The notes under the pieces were generated by a model. It was not told the DNA's origin. It ran no database searches and saw only the letters and a program-made list of their open reading frames with translations. Positions 1-8,509 of a stretch of DNA of 64,000 nt are shown here, piece after piece. Each line of letters starts with the position of its first letter. Within the stretch, counting starts at the first letter, position 1. The position numbers were made by a program, and so were the translations under genes. Source of the DNA: Stutzerimonas stutzeri (GTDB lineage Bacteria; Pseudomonadota; Gammaproteobacteria; Pseudomonadales; Pseudomonadaceae); assembly GCF_002890895.1 (NCBI RefSeq), contig NZ_POUL01000001.1, positions 310,001 through 374,000 of the forward strand, given 5' to 3'.

Positions 1-1323
1 ACGCGCATTGAGCAGCACCTCGGCCTGATCGGTGAATCCATTCTCGACGGTGAGCCCGTTCTGGCCGTGGACCAGCGCCAGCCATTCACCGCTGCCATCG
101 GCATTGAAGCGCGCCACGTACAGCGTGCCGCTGTCGAGCAACTGGCGGTTGGCCTGATCGGCGCCCGGCACGTAGCGGCCGGCGGGGACGAACTTGTAGA
201 CGTACTCGCCCTTGGTGTCGTCGCCTGAGTAGAACGCCATGCGGCCGTCTTCACCCAGTGAGAGCACCGAGCATTCGCGGCAGTAGCGGCCAAAAGCGGT
301 GCGCTTGACCGGTTTGCTCTGCGGGTCGAACGGGTCGACCTCGACCACCCAACCAAAGCGGTTCGGTTCATTCACATAGCCGCCGTGGGGTTGCGTCGGG
401 TCCGGGGTGGCGTTGAAGCGCTCGTCGGCGGTTTCCCAGCCGTAGAGCTTGCTCAAGCCTTCGCCGGCGATGCCGTAGCGCTTGTGCGACCTGCGCTTGG
501 CCAGGTCGGCCGCGTCATGGTTGACGAAGTAGTTGTGCCAGTTCTCTTCGCAGATCAGGTAGGTGCCCCAGGGCGTAAAGCCGCTGGAGCAATTGTTGAC
601 CGTGCCGATGATCTCGCGTCCGCTCGGGTCGGCAAAGGTCTTCAGCGCCTCGTGGCCGGCCAACGGACCGCCAACAGCCATGGGCGTCATCGCCGAGAGC
701 CGGCGGTTGTAGCGCGACGGCATGACCCGCTGCCACTCGCCCTCGGCATCCTTCTTCACCTCGATGATGCTCAGGCCGTGGGCCGCCTGCTCCTTGCGTA
801 CCTCGTCCAGCGGGCGCTTGCCGTCGGTGAAGGTCATGCCGTAGGGGTGCAACGGCGGGTTGACGTATTCGTGGTTGATCACCAGCAGGCCATGGCTGTC
901 AGGCGCATCGGGGAACGGAAAGAAATGCATGCCGTCATGGTTGTCGCCGGCCTGTTTGAGCTGGGCCTGCCAGTCATCGCTGGCATCCGGATTCCACGCT
1001 GGCGCGTCGGCCAGCACGGCGTCGCCCCAGGAAAAGAAGGTGCGCGCGCTGTAGCCCGGCGCGACCTGCACACTGTCGAATGTTGGGTCGAGCTGGGTAG
1101 GAATCCCGGCGAAACCGATCAGCGAATGCGACTGTCCGGCGCTACGACAGGCACTCAGCGCGCCGCCGAGAAAACCCAGCGCGGCGAGGCCCATGCCGCC
1201 CTTGAGCAGGTTACGCCGCCCCTGATCGACCAGCTGCCCTAGCGAGGGATTCGCGCTGGGGTTGATGGCCTGATCGTCCAGGGCGGAAAGGTTGGCGTGG
1301 AAATTCTGAAAGTCCTGTTTCAT
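1..1323 (-). CDS. phoX: PhoX-type alkaline phosphatase (3' end outside the window)
   Basis: Calcium/iron-dependent alkaline phosphatase of the PhoX (DUF839) family. It releases phosphate from organic monoesters outside the cytoplasm. The visible 441 residues start with a twin-arginine signal (RRNLLKGG, residues 36-43) followed by a hydrophobic stretch ending LSAC, so a Tat-exported protein, possibly a lipoprotein, is likely. The family segments NHEYV and NNCSSGFTPWGTY (with the Cys that binds iron in PhoX) and CEEN are present, as is the later GRYCRECS. It is the last visible gene of the minus-strand phytase/TonB operon, 35 bp after tonB. The stop codon lies left of base 1. Confidence 0.9.
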   Translation of the reverse strand, partial: MKQDFQNFHANLSALDDQAINPSANPSLGQLVDQGRRNLLKGGMGLAALGFLGGALSACRSAGQSHSLIGFAGIPTQLDPTFDSVQVAPGYSARTFFSWGDAVLADAPAWNPDASDDWQAQLKQAGDNHDGMHFFPFPDAPDSHGLLVINHEYVNPPLHPYGMTFTDGKRPLDEVRKEQAAHGLSIIEVKKDAEGEWQRVMPSRYNRRLSAMTPMAVGGPLAGHEALKTFADPSGREIIGTVNNCSSGFTPWGTYLICEENWHNYFVNHDAADLAKRRSHKRYGIAGEGLSKLYGWETADERFNATPDPTQPHGGYVNEPNRFGWVVEVDPFDPQSKPVKRTAFGRYCRECSVLSLGEDGRMAFYSGDDTKGEYVYKFVPAGRYVPGADQANRQLLDSGTLYVARFNADGSGEWLALVHGQNGLTVENGFTDQAEVLLNAR

Positions 1324-1358
1324 TCACTGGCTCGTCTGGCAAATGGGTCTGCTTCGCA

Positions 1359-2189
1359 TCACTGGATGCGGTAATGAAAGGTGTTCTTTACTTCGGGAAC
1401 GGTCACAGCACGACCCTCAACAATACGCGGCTGATAGCGAAAGCTTTTCGCCGCCGTCAGCGATGGCCGGATAAACAGCGGGTGGCAATCCTCGAGGGCC
1501 CTCGGGTTTTCGATCCGCCCCTGCGGGTTAACCGCATAGCTCACGGTGCAAGTGCCTTCAATCCCCTTGTCCAACGCACGCGAGGGGTAGTCGGGTGCGT
1601 CCTTGGCGATGGGCAGGTACTGGCGGCTTGCAGCCGCAGCGGCCTCAGCCTGTCGCGCCCGTTCCGCTGCCGCTTGGGCCTGCTGCGCAGCCTGTTCGCG
1701 CTGTTGCGCCTCGCGCACCAGCTGCTCGCGGCGCTCAGCTTCGAGCCGTTCCTGCCGCTCACGCTGGCGTTTTTGCTCGAGCTGCTCGTCGCGTAGACGT
1801 TGCTGCTCCAGGCGCGCCGCCTCTTCATGCTTTTTCTGCTCGGCCCGCTTGAATGCCAGCTCGGCCTGTTCGAGCCGATGCTGTTCGATTCGTGGATCCA
1901 CCTGCGGTTCCTCGAGCACCGGCTCGATGGCTGCCTCGACCGGCTCGGGCGCAGGTCCAGGTTCGACTGGCGCCTCGAGTTTCGGCTGCGGCTTGGGCAG
2001 GCTGACCAGCTGGGTCTTGAGCACCTGTGTGGAGCCGGGCGGCGTCAGTTCGGGCGTCCAGCCGTGCAGCAACAGACCGAGCACCGCGGCATGCAACGCG
2101 ATCGTCACCGTCGCCGCGCTGGCATGGCTGCGCCATTGCGGTCGAGCCACCGGAAAGCTGCTTGGCAGCGGCATGCTCAAGCTGCTCAT
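1359..2189 (-). CDS. tonB: TonB-family energy transducer with a TolA-like coiled coil
   Basis: This 276-residue inner-membrane-anchored protein would pass proton-motive-force energy from ExbBD to an outer-membrane receptor. One membrane segment (about 25-43, with His33) is followed by a short Pro/Glu-rich stretch (65-99). A long Gln/Glu/Arg/Ala helix (about 100-190) resembles the middle of TolA more than the usual Pro-Lys spacer of TonB. Residues 192-276 form a TonB C-terminal domain (YPSRALDKGIEGTC...). Two Cys (GTC, EDC) could form a disulfide. The start overlaps the exbD stop (ATGA), so the two are translationally coupled. Its neighbours suggest it serves the receptor at 5496-7976. Confidence 0.87.
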   Translation of the reverse strand: MSSLSMPLPSSFPVARPQWRSHASAATVTIALHAAVLGLLLHGWTPELTPPGSTQVLKTQLVSLPKPQPKLEAPVEPGPAPEPVEAAIEPVLEEPQVDPRIEQHRLEQAELAFKRAEQKKHEEAARLEQQRLRDEQLEQKRQRERQERLEAERREQLVREAQQREQAAQQAQAAAERARQAEAAAAASRQYLPIAKDAPDYPSRALDKGIEGTCTVSYAVNPQGRIENPRALEDCHPLFIRPSLTAAKSFRYQPRIVEGRAVTVPEVKNTFHYRIQ

Positions 2190-2647
2190 GGTGCGGGCTG
2201 CCCGGGTGGCGCCTCGGTGATCAGGCCGAGATTGACCACCCCGCCGCGCTGCAGCTCGGCGATGCCAGCCACCACGCGGCCATAGTCCGCGGCATCATCG
2301 GCGCGCACGTAGACCTGGGTGTCGCCGCGCTCGGCGATGATCGCTGCGACCTTCTCGCGCATTTCCTCAAGGTCGATGGCGCTGTCGGTCTGGTCCTCGG
2401 CGTTCAACTCGCTGCCCAGGTTCCAGTAGAAGCCGCCGTCGGCCTTTACCGACAGCGTGAGGATCTGCCGCTCGTTCTCGGTAGGCATCGCCTCGGCGGC
2501 GACCTTGGGCAGCTCGATCTTCACGCCCTGCACCAGCATCGGCGCGGTGACCATGAAGATCACCAGCAATACCAGCATCACATCGATGTAGGGCACCACG
2601 TTCATTTCGGCCTTCGGGCCGTTTTTGCGCTGCGGTTTAACCAGCAT
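2186..2647 (-). CDS. exbD: ExbD proton-channel subunit
   Basis: This 153-residue ExbD/TolR-family protein is a single-pass inner-membrane partner of ExbB in the motor that energises TonB. The membrane helix follows EMNVVPYIDVMLVLLVIFMV and carries the conserved Asp (residue 22) that is the proton-translocating residue of the family. The rest is the periplasmic domain. The start at 2647 was chosen because an AAGGAG site lies just upstream; a longer frame exists but overlaps exbB. It is the second ExbD/TolR protein in the window, the other being TolR of the Tol-Pal operon. Confidence 0.9.
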   Translation of the reverse strand: MLVKPQRKNGPKAEMNVVPYIDVMLVLLVIFMVTAPMLVQGVKIELPKVAAEAMPTENERQILTLSVKADGGFYWNLGSELNAEDQTDSAIDLEEMREKVAAIIAERGDTQVYVRADDAADYGRVVAGIAELQRGGVVNLGLITEAPPGQPAP

Positions 2648-2660
2648 AGCGAGGCTCCTT

Positions 2661-3368
2661 TCAGGCGGCTGCGGCGATGCTCGGCGACCCGGCATGCAGC
2701 CGGCGATGCAGCCGCGCCTGCAGTTCGTTGGCGAAGCTGTAGTAACGAGCACTGAGCGTCTGGCCACGGGCGGAGAAGCGGTTGTAGGCCATCACCGCCG
2801 GAATCGCGGCAAACAAACCGATGGCCGTGGCGATCAATGCTTCGGCGATGCCCGGCGCGACGGTGGACAGCGTCGCCTGCTGCACCATGGACAGCCCGAG
2901 GAAGGAATTCATGATCCCCCAGACGGTGCCGAACAGGCCGATGTAAGGGCTGACCGAGCCGACCGTGGCGAGGAACTGCAGGCCGCTTTCCAGCCGCTCT
3001 TCCTGCTCGGCGATGGCCACGTACAGACTGCGCTCGACGCCTTCGATCACGGCTTCGGGGGCGATACCCGGCTGGCGCTGCAACTGGCTGAACTCCTGGT
3101 AGCCTGCGAGAAAAATGCGCTGCAACGCCGCTTCGCGGGGGAGCGACTGCTCATTGCCCTCGCGATAGAGCTGGCTGAGTTCGCCGCCACTGCGAAAGCG
3201 CTGCAGAAAGCTTTTCAGCAGCCGTTCGGTGCGGCGCAGCGCGGCGCCGCGTTGGATGATCAGGTACCAGCTGGCGACGGACGCCAATACTAGGGTCGCC
3301 ATCACCAACTGCACCACCAGGCTGGCTTCGCTGATCAGGCCCAAGACCGACATGTGTTCGCTTTGCAT
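2661..3368 (-). CDS. exbB: ExbB proton-channel subunit (MotA/TolQ/ExbB family)
   Basis: This inner-membrane protein of 235 residues forms the pentameric channel with ExbD. Three membrane segments are visible: residues about 14-35, then a pair around 145-165 and 180-205 in the conserved block with SPYIGLFGTVWGIMNSF and VAPGIAEALIATAIGLFAAIPAV. The start at 3368 has GGAGG seven bases upstream; MSVLGL six codons later is an alternative. It precedes exbD by 13 bp. The conserved block is nearly the same as in TolQ at 48818-49510, but the operon context makes it the TonB-system paralogue. Confidence 0.9.
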   Translation of the reverse strand: MQSEHMSVLGLISEASLVVQLVMATLVLASVASWYLIIQRGAALRRTERLLKSFLQRFRSGGELSQLYREGNEQSLPREAALQRIFLAGYQEFSQLQRQPGIAPEAVIEGVERSLYVAIAEQEERLESGLQFLATVGSVSPYIGLFGTVWGIMNSFLGLSMVQQATLSTVAPGIAEALIATAIGLFAAIPAVMAYNRFSARGQTLSARYYSFANELQARLHRRLHAGSPSIAAAA

Positions 3369-3417
3369 CTGTATTCCTCCGGCCGTCCCATGCAACGGCG
3401 CTCATTGGATTGCATTG

Positions 3418-3450
3418 GGGTTACGTTTCGATGACATCGCGGCGTAACCC
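3418..3450 (-). other. Inverted repeat between phytase and exbB
   Basis: GGGTTACG (3418-3425) pairs with CGTAACCC (3443-3450) around a 17-base loop. It lies in the roughly 100-bp gap between the phytase stop and the exbB start. There is no T-run, so it is not a classic terminator. It may affect processing or stability of the operon mRNA; this is inference. Confidence 0.3.
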
Positions 3451-3468
3451 GACAGGTTCACGCCAGGG

Positions 3469-5400
3469 TCAGTCCAGCCCCAGCGCTTCGGCGATCGCCG
3501 TCCACGGCACGTACTTGTAGTTCTGGGCGCCCTCGGGCATTCGCTTGCGGCCGTCTTGCACCACCAGCATGCCGCGACTCCAGGCTCCGCCGAGATTGGC
3601 CGAAGTAACCTCCAGGCCATCGGTCTCCGAGGCACCGTCGATGCCGCGCTCGGCATTCAGGCCGACGCGGAAGGCGCCGCGCACGCCATAGGGTGCTTGT
3701 GCATCGAGCACCAGGTAGCTGTCGTTGCCCTGGCTCGAGATCACCAGGTAATCGGCCTTCTCGCCCTGGTAGAGCGCCAGCCCCTCAACATCGTCATGCA
3801 GCGGGCCGCCTACACCGATGACCTTCTCCAGCTTCGCCGACGCATCGCTGCGCAGATCCAGCGTCCAGACCGCCTCGTCTTCCTCGCCCACGAAAAGCCG
3901 TTGAGTGCGGTCATTGGCCACGCAACCCTCGGGCTGGCTGGCGACCTTGAACTCCCGCACCAGCACCCCTCGCGGCGAGCCGCTGGAACCGTCGAGGCGG
4001 TACTGCCGGAAGGTGCCGTCCTTGTCGTTGGCGATGGCATGAATCACGCCCTGAGGGTCCTTGAACAGGCACAGGCCGTAGATTTCACTGAACGGCGTGT
4101 CGGTCTCACCGATGCCGCTGACCTCGCCACTGCGCGGATCGATGGCGAACAGGTGCAGGCTGTTGTGATCACGATTGCTCGCAACCGCCAGATCGACCCG
4201 ATTGCCGCCGAGGGCGAAGCCGGAGCGTACATCGACATTGTTCAACCGCCCTACCGGCAAGTACTGCAGCTGCTTGCCGGTCAGGTCGTAAACAGCCAGC
4301 CCGCCTTTCTTGTCGGTGCCAAGCACACGGCTGCGTGCCGAATCGGTCGGATTGACCCAGATCGCCGGATCATCCGCCGCATCGCCGAGATGCGGCACCG
4401 GATCGGTCTGCACCATCGCAGGCAGCATCGGGATCACCGGCGTTGCGGCCGGCGCTTGGGGTTGCCAATCCAGCTGCGAGCGATGCACGCCACGCTCATC
4501 AGTCAACAAAAGATCGAGGCCGGCCGGCGTGACGCGGGCACTGACCTGCTCCGGTTCGTCGAACCCGTCCAGCGCAATCACCTGATGGCTGCGCCAGGCA
4601 TCGCCATCGCGCCGATACAGGTGCAATGCACCCACCTCCGGATCCAGCGCCAGCATGCCGCCCGGCACCAGCGCCATGCCGGCAGCGGCTTCGGCGATGC
4701 CGCCGAACGGCTGCACGATGTCCACGGGCTGGCGCAGCAACGGCGCTTCGACGTCGGCGGCATAACGCCAGAAGCCGACGTTTTCCTCGTTCACCACCAA
4801 CTCGCCGGTCTGGTCATCGACCTGGCAGTAGCTGCTTTCCGGTGGCAGGCTCAGGCCCCGTACGCGCTGCGGCGCCGCCAGCAACTTCTGCCCTGCCGCC
4901 ACCAGCCATTGCTCGCCGATGCCATCCTCACCGATCAGAAACAGGTAGCCATTGCGCCCGGCGTCGCGATACAGGCACAACCCCTCGATGGCGAAGTCTG
5001 TCTTCGGCACGTACAGCGGCTGGCTCCACCGATGCTGGCGATCGAGCCCGAGCAGCACGGCCTGCTGACGCTTGCGGTCGAGCGTGGCGACCAGCAAGCC
5101 CTCCTCGCTAGCACGATGATCCAGCCCCTCGAAGCGGCCTTTCAACGCACTAAGTGGCGCTCCCTGGGCGTCCAGCAGCTCCACGCCGCGCGAATCCGGC
5201 CGAACCAGCAGCTGCGAAGCGCCCGGCCAGAACTTATCGGTGCCGATCAGCTGGGCACTTTCAGCATCCAAGGGTGCGGCGCTCGCTGTGCTCAGGTGCA
5301 GTGCGGCCTGGTTGGCAGCTGGCTGACCGGCTCCGGACTGACAGGCGGCCAGCGCAACGCAAAGGCTCAGCCACAAGGGTTTAAACGAAGTTACGTCCAT
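3469..5400 (-). CDS. Two-domain beta-propeller phytase lipoprotein
   Basis: This 643-residue 3-phytase of the beta-propeller family would hydrolyse phytate (inositol hexakisphosphate) in a calcium-dependent way. A lipoprotein signal (LCVALAACQSG, Cys20) predicts membrane anchoring. The C-terminal half (about 335-640) is a complete BPP domain with DDPAIWVNPTDSARSRVLGT, the NNVDVR and DHNSLHLFAID blades, EIYGLCLFKD, VGEEDEAVW, DDVEGLALY and the late ETDGLEV. The N-terminal half (about 40-320) is a divergent, partial propeller, the tandem layout known for double-domain BPPs. The start has GGAAAAACC upstream. It sits between the TonB-dependent receptor and exbB in a Pho-box-controlled operon. Confidence 0.9.
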   Translation of the reverse strand: MDVTSFKPLWLSLCVALAACQSGAGQPAANQAALHLSTASAAPLDAESAQLIGTDKFWPGASQLLVRPDSRGVELLDAQGAPLSALKGRFEGLDHRASEEGLLVATLDRKRQQAVLLGLDRQHRWSQPLYVPKTDFAIEGLCLYRDAGRNGYLFLIGEDGIGEQWLVAAGQKLLAAPQRVRGLSLPPESSYCQVDDQTGELVVNEENVGFWRYAADVEAPLLRQPVDIVQPFGGIAEAAAGMALVPGGMLALDPEVGALHLYRRDGDAWRSHQVIALDGFDEPEQVSARVTPAGLDLLLTDERGVHRSQLDWQPQAPAATPVIPMLPAMVQTDPVPHLGDAADDPAIWVNPTDSARSRVLGTDKKGGLAVYDLTGKQLQYLPVGRLNNVDVRSGFALGGNRVDLAVASNRDHNSLHLFAIDPRSGEVSGIGETDTPFSEIYGLCLFKDPQGVIHAIANDKDGTFRQYRLDGSSGSPRGVLVREFKVASQPEGCVANDRTQRLFVGEEDEAVWTLDLRSDASAKLEKVIGVGGPLHDDVEGLALYQGEKADYLVISSQGNDSYLVLDAQAPYGVRGAFRVGLNAERGIDGASETDGLEVTSANLGGAWSRGMLVVQDGRKRMPEGAQNYKYVPWTAIAEALGLD

Positions 5401-5425
5401 GGTTTTTCCATTTAGCAGCCGCTGA

Positions 5426-5461
5426 CCGGCACGGGTCCGAAGGGGAACGGAGCGGTGCCGG
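5426..5461 (-). other. Hairpin downstream of the TonB-dependent receptor
   Basis: CCGGCAC (5426-5432) pairs with GTGCCGG (5455-5461), with further partial pairing (GTCCG/CGGAGC) inside. It lies in the 95-bp receptor-phytase gap, with no T-run after it. It could be a processing or attenuation point that sets receptor:phytase stoichiometry. Confidence 0.35.
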
Positions 5462-5495
5462 GGCGGCGTAAAAGTGAAGTCGGTAAGGGTCGCGA

Positions 5496-7976
5496 TCAGA
5501 AATGCGTCAGGGTCAGGCCGAGCTTGTAGGTCGGGCCGTACTCTTCGTACTGGGCGTTGTAGTTGCTGCGCCCGGTGTAGACGAAGTAGGACTCGTCGGT
5601 GAGGTTCAGCGCCTCGAACGTCACCTGCAGGTTCGGCGTGATGAAGTAGCCGGCTTTGAAGTCGAGAAACAGCTGCTCGTCGGCGTAGAGGTCATGCGCC
5701 TCGTCATCGATGCCGGACACCTCGGCCAGGTATTCGGACTTGTAGTTGGCTGCCAGCCGCATGTTGAAGACGTCGTTTTCCCAGCCAACCATCAGGTTGC
5801 CGACCGTATCGGAGTGGTTCGGCAGGTCGATGCTGCGACTGCTGTCCTGCCCTTCGATATCCGCGTCGGACTTGCTGAGGGTGGCGTTGGCACCGAGCAA
5901 CACGCCGTTCCAGGGCGCCGGCAGCCAATCGAGCTTCTGCGAGTAGGACAACTCGACACCGTAGAGCTTGGCGCTGCTGCCATTCTCGTAGCTCAGCGCC
6001 TCGTCAAAGCCGGCCCACTGCCCCGTGCCAGCCACGTCGGTGTTGTAGATGAAATTATCGATGTCCTTGTAGAACAGATACGCCGACACAGCGCCCGCTC
6101 GGCCCATGTAGTGCTCGATGCCGAGGTCGTAGTTCATCGACTCCAGCGGCTTGAGGTCGGGATTGCCGAACTCCGCTTCGTCGCCATCGATGATGAAACC
6201 GGGCGCAAGCTGCTCGAAGGTGGGACGCACCACGGTGTTGGTCCAGGCGGCGCGCAGAAGGGTGTCGTCCGTCAGTTGATAGCGCGCGTGCAGGCCGGGT
6301 AGCCAATGGTCGTAGCGGTTATCGCTGGAAATGGATTCGAACTCGCCCTCGCGTATGCCGGTGCCCTTGGCGCTGAACTCGGTGCCCTCGTAACGCAAGC
6401 CGGCGATGATGCGCCACTTGTCCAGGTCCAGAGTGTTCATGAAGTAGGCGGCGTTGATGTCTTCGTTCATGTCGAAGTCGCCGATGCGCGACTCTTCTTC
6501 GTCCCGGAAAGCGCTCGCGTCCAGACCACCAATGAGACCTTCAAGGGCACCGGCGCTGATGCCCTGGCCGAAGCGATCGAGGCTGTAGTCGACGGTCCCG
6601 TGCTGGTAGTCAGCCAGAGTCAGGTCATCGAAGTCATCGTAGGCCCAGACATCGACGTCGTTGGTCTTGTCACGACGGCTCAGCTTGCCGCCGAATTTGA
6701 ACTGCGACGCGTAGCCCTGGATGTCGTACTCGCGGGCGAGATCCAGGCGGATGTTCTTCTCCTTGTCGCGAGCGTCGCTCTCCTCCCACTCCACCTCGTC
6801 GAGCTCGAAGCTGGCAGGATCGTAGAAGGTCGGATCGACAGTCAGACGCGGCTTAGTGGTACTGGAAAAACCTACGTCAGCGAAGTCGCCTTCGAAGGTC
6901 GCGCTGGAAATGCCGCCCGGGTTGCGCTCACGTGCCTCGCTGTAGCCGGCCTGTCCGCTAAGGGTCCACAGGCCCATCATCCGTTCGCCGCCGAACACGT
7001 AGGATTGGATGGTCTGGGTTTCCTCGCGGGACTTGATCTCGCGCCAGCCCTCGGCATCGCCCAGCTCGCCGGCCAGTTGCGCGTCGTCGAACTCGACCCC
7101 GGCGGCATTGCGGGTTTCGGTGTCCTTGAAGCGGCTATAGAGGGTGCGCAGGTAGTAGCTGCTGAAATCGTCGGGCTGGTAGTCGAAGTTCAGGCCGACC
7201 CCGGCGCGTTCGCGGGTGATCTCGTAGTCGCGCTGCTCGAACTCCTCCAACCGGGCGCCGTCCTCGAAATCCCACTTACCGCCGGTTTCGACGTTGTCGG
7301 AGCCGAAGTCACGCTCCTGCCAGCTCAGGGCGGCGGCGACACCGAAGTTGTCCACGCCATCCCCGAGGCTGAAGCGGTTGCTGAACGCACCGGAGAACTT
7401 GGGACTGGTCTTGCCGACGTTCTCGTCGTAGCTGCCTTCGGTGCTGAGGCTGTAGAACAATCCGTCGTGGTCGAACGCTGACAGGCTTTCCACCTCGATG
7501 GTGCCGCCGAGGGAGTTGGCGTCCATGTCCGGGGTCAGCGTCTTGACCACCGAGAGCGACTGCACGAGTTCGGAGGGCAGCACGTCCAGCGCCACGGCGC
7601 GACGGCCGCTTTCTGGCGAGGGCACCAGGGTGCCGTTGATAGTGACGCTGTTCAGGTCCGGCGCGATGCCGCGTACGCTGACAAAGCGGCCTTCGCCCTG
7701 GTCGCGCTCGACCGAAAGCCCAGGGATGCGCTGCAAGGCTTCGGCGGCGTTGTCGTCTGGCAACTGGCCGATACCGTCGGCATGGACCACGCTCTTCACG
7801 CTGTCGGAGTTGCGTTGTTCCTTCAATGCTTCGTCGAGGCTGACGGCTTGGCCGATCACCTCGACGTGCTCCATGACAAGCGGCTCCTCGGCCCAGGCCG
7901 AACCGGCGCTGATGGCCAGGGCCAGCAGGCTGATGCGGAACCCTGCATGGCGGATGCCGCTGCGGTATGTGCTCAT
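5496..7976 (-). CDS. TonB-dependent outer-membrane receptor of the phytase locus
   Basis: Outer-membrane active transporter of 826 residues. A signal peptide (about 1-29, ending SAGSAWA) is followed by a TonB-box-like EHVEVIGQAVS and a plug domain (about 50-165) with DNAAEALQRIPGLSVERD, SVRGIAPDLNSVTINGT and DMDANSLGGTIEV. A large beta-barrel then ends in an aromatic residue (LTLTHF). The plug wording is typical of the Xanthomonas/Caulobacter receptor subfamily (TIGR01782). ATG 7976 is preferred over a TTG two codons earlier because GGGGGA lies 7-8 bases upstream. It is the first gene of the operon, 68 bp after a Pho box. Its position beside phytase suggests a phosphorylated inositol or similar substrate, which is not proven. 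Confidence 0.92.
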   Translation of the reverse strand: MSTYRSGIRHAGFRISLLALAISAGSAWAEEPLVMEHVEVIGQAVSLDEALKEQRNSDSVKSVVHADGIGQLPDDNAAEALQRIPGLSVERDQGEGRFVSVRGIAPDLNSVTINGTLVPSPESGRRAVALDVLPSELVQSLSVVKTLTPDMDANSLGGTIEVESLSAFDHDGLFYSLSTEGSYDENVGKTSPKFSGAFSNRFSLGDGVDNFGVAAALSWQERDFGSDNVETGGKWDFEDGARLEEFEQRDYEITRERAGVGLNFDYQPDDFSSYYLRTLYSRFKDTETRNAAGVEFDDAQLAGELGDAEGWREIKSREETQTIQSYVFGGERMMGLWTLSGQAGYSEARERNPGGISSATFEGDFADVGFSSTTKPRLTVDPTFYDPASFELDEVEWEESDARDKEKNIRLDLAREYDIQGYASQFKFGGKLSRRDKTNDVDVWAYDDFDDLTLADYQHGTVDYSLDRFGQGISAGALEGLIGGLDASAFRDEEESRIGDFDMNEDINAAYFMNTLDLDKWRIIAGLRYEGTEFSAKGTGIREGEFESISSDNRYDHWLPGLHARYQLTDDTLLRAAWTNTVVRPTFEQLAPGFIIDGDEAEFGNPDLKPLESMNYDLGIEHYMGRAGAVSAYLFYKDIDNFIYNTDVAGTGQWAGFDEALSYENGSSAKLYGVELSYSQKLDWLPAPWNGVLLGANATLSKSDADIEGQDSSRSIDLPNHSDTVGNLMVGWENDVFNMRLAANYKSEYLAEVSGIDDEAHDLYADEQLFLDFKAGYFITPNLQVTFEALNLTDESYFVYTGRSNYNAQYEEYGPTYKLGLTLTHF

Positions 7977-8043
7977 GAACAAATCCCCCGAACGCTGATT
8001 ACCGGGTCCATCCCGGAACTGCAGCGGACGGTAGGGTCAGGAT

Positions 8044-8061
8044 ATGGCAGTTCTGTGACAG
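8044..8061 (-). promoter_or_regulatory. Pho box (PhoB site) upstream of the phytase operon
   Basis: On the minus strand it reads CTGTCACAGAACTGCCAT, two 7-base repeats spaced by 4 bases. It matches the remembered consensus CTKTCATAWAWCTGTCAY at 15 of 18 positions. It lies 68 bp before the receptor ATG, a normal distance for a PhoB-activated promoter. The gene content (PhoX, phytase) fits Pho control. Confidence 0.78.
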
Positions 8062-8210
8062 GGGGTGGGGCTGGGGCGCCAGCGGGGGCTTATTGGGGTG
8101 GTTTTGGGGAGGAGTTGAGCTGATATGACCTGGTTTGGTGGGTCGGGTGAGGCGTGTGTGAGGTAGAGGTTCGTGCCGCTGCTCGTTGTCGCGCGGTTCT
8201 GGACGCTGAC

Positions 8211-8440
8211 TTCGCCCTGCTGGGCGAGTCACTTTTTCTTGTGTGGCCAAGAAAAAGTAACCAAAAAGAAGGCCACCCCTACATCCGGGTTTTGCTACGC
8301 AAAACTTCCCTCCCTCCGGCGCTGCTCCGGGGGTCGTCGCGAAGGGACATCCATGTCCCATCACTCCTCGCTCGGCATCCATGCCTCGCGTCCCCCTGCG
8401 CAGCACCTACGCTCGGCCTCCTGAAGGGGAATCGGATCCG
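8211..8440 (+). repeat. Left arm of a diverged long inverted repeat
   Basis: Non-coding arm facing the arm at 8510-8753. Matching blocks in order are TTCGCCCTGCTGGGCGAGTC (8211-8230), ATCCGGG...CTTCCCTC, CGGCATCCATGCC and CGGCCTCCTGAA (8414-8425). It contains the palindrome GGGACATCCATGTCCC (8344-8359). Short frames inside it look spurious. Confidence 0.65.
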
Positions 8441-8509
8441 AGTTGTCTGAAAGTTTTTAAACAGCCAAAGAACCACGCTTTGCTTCTTTACTGACAAAGC
8501 GAGCCATCA

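Noticed and set aside
3556-5415. A 619-codon plus-strand open frame opposite the phytase gene
   Set aside because: It is the antisense shadow of a high-GC gene; its translation has no domain, and the phytase frame on the other strand is clear.
6306-7481. A 391-codon frame opposite the TonB-dependent receptor
   Set aside because: Antisense shadow; low-complexity Val/Ala/Gly composition and no recognisable motif.
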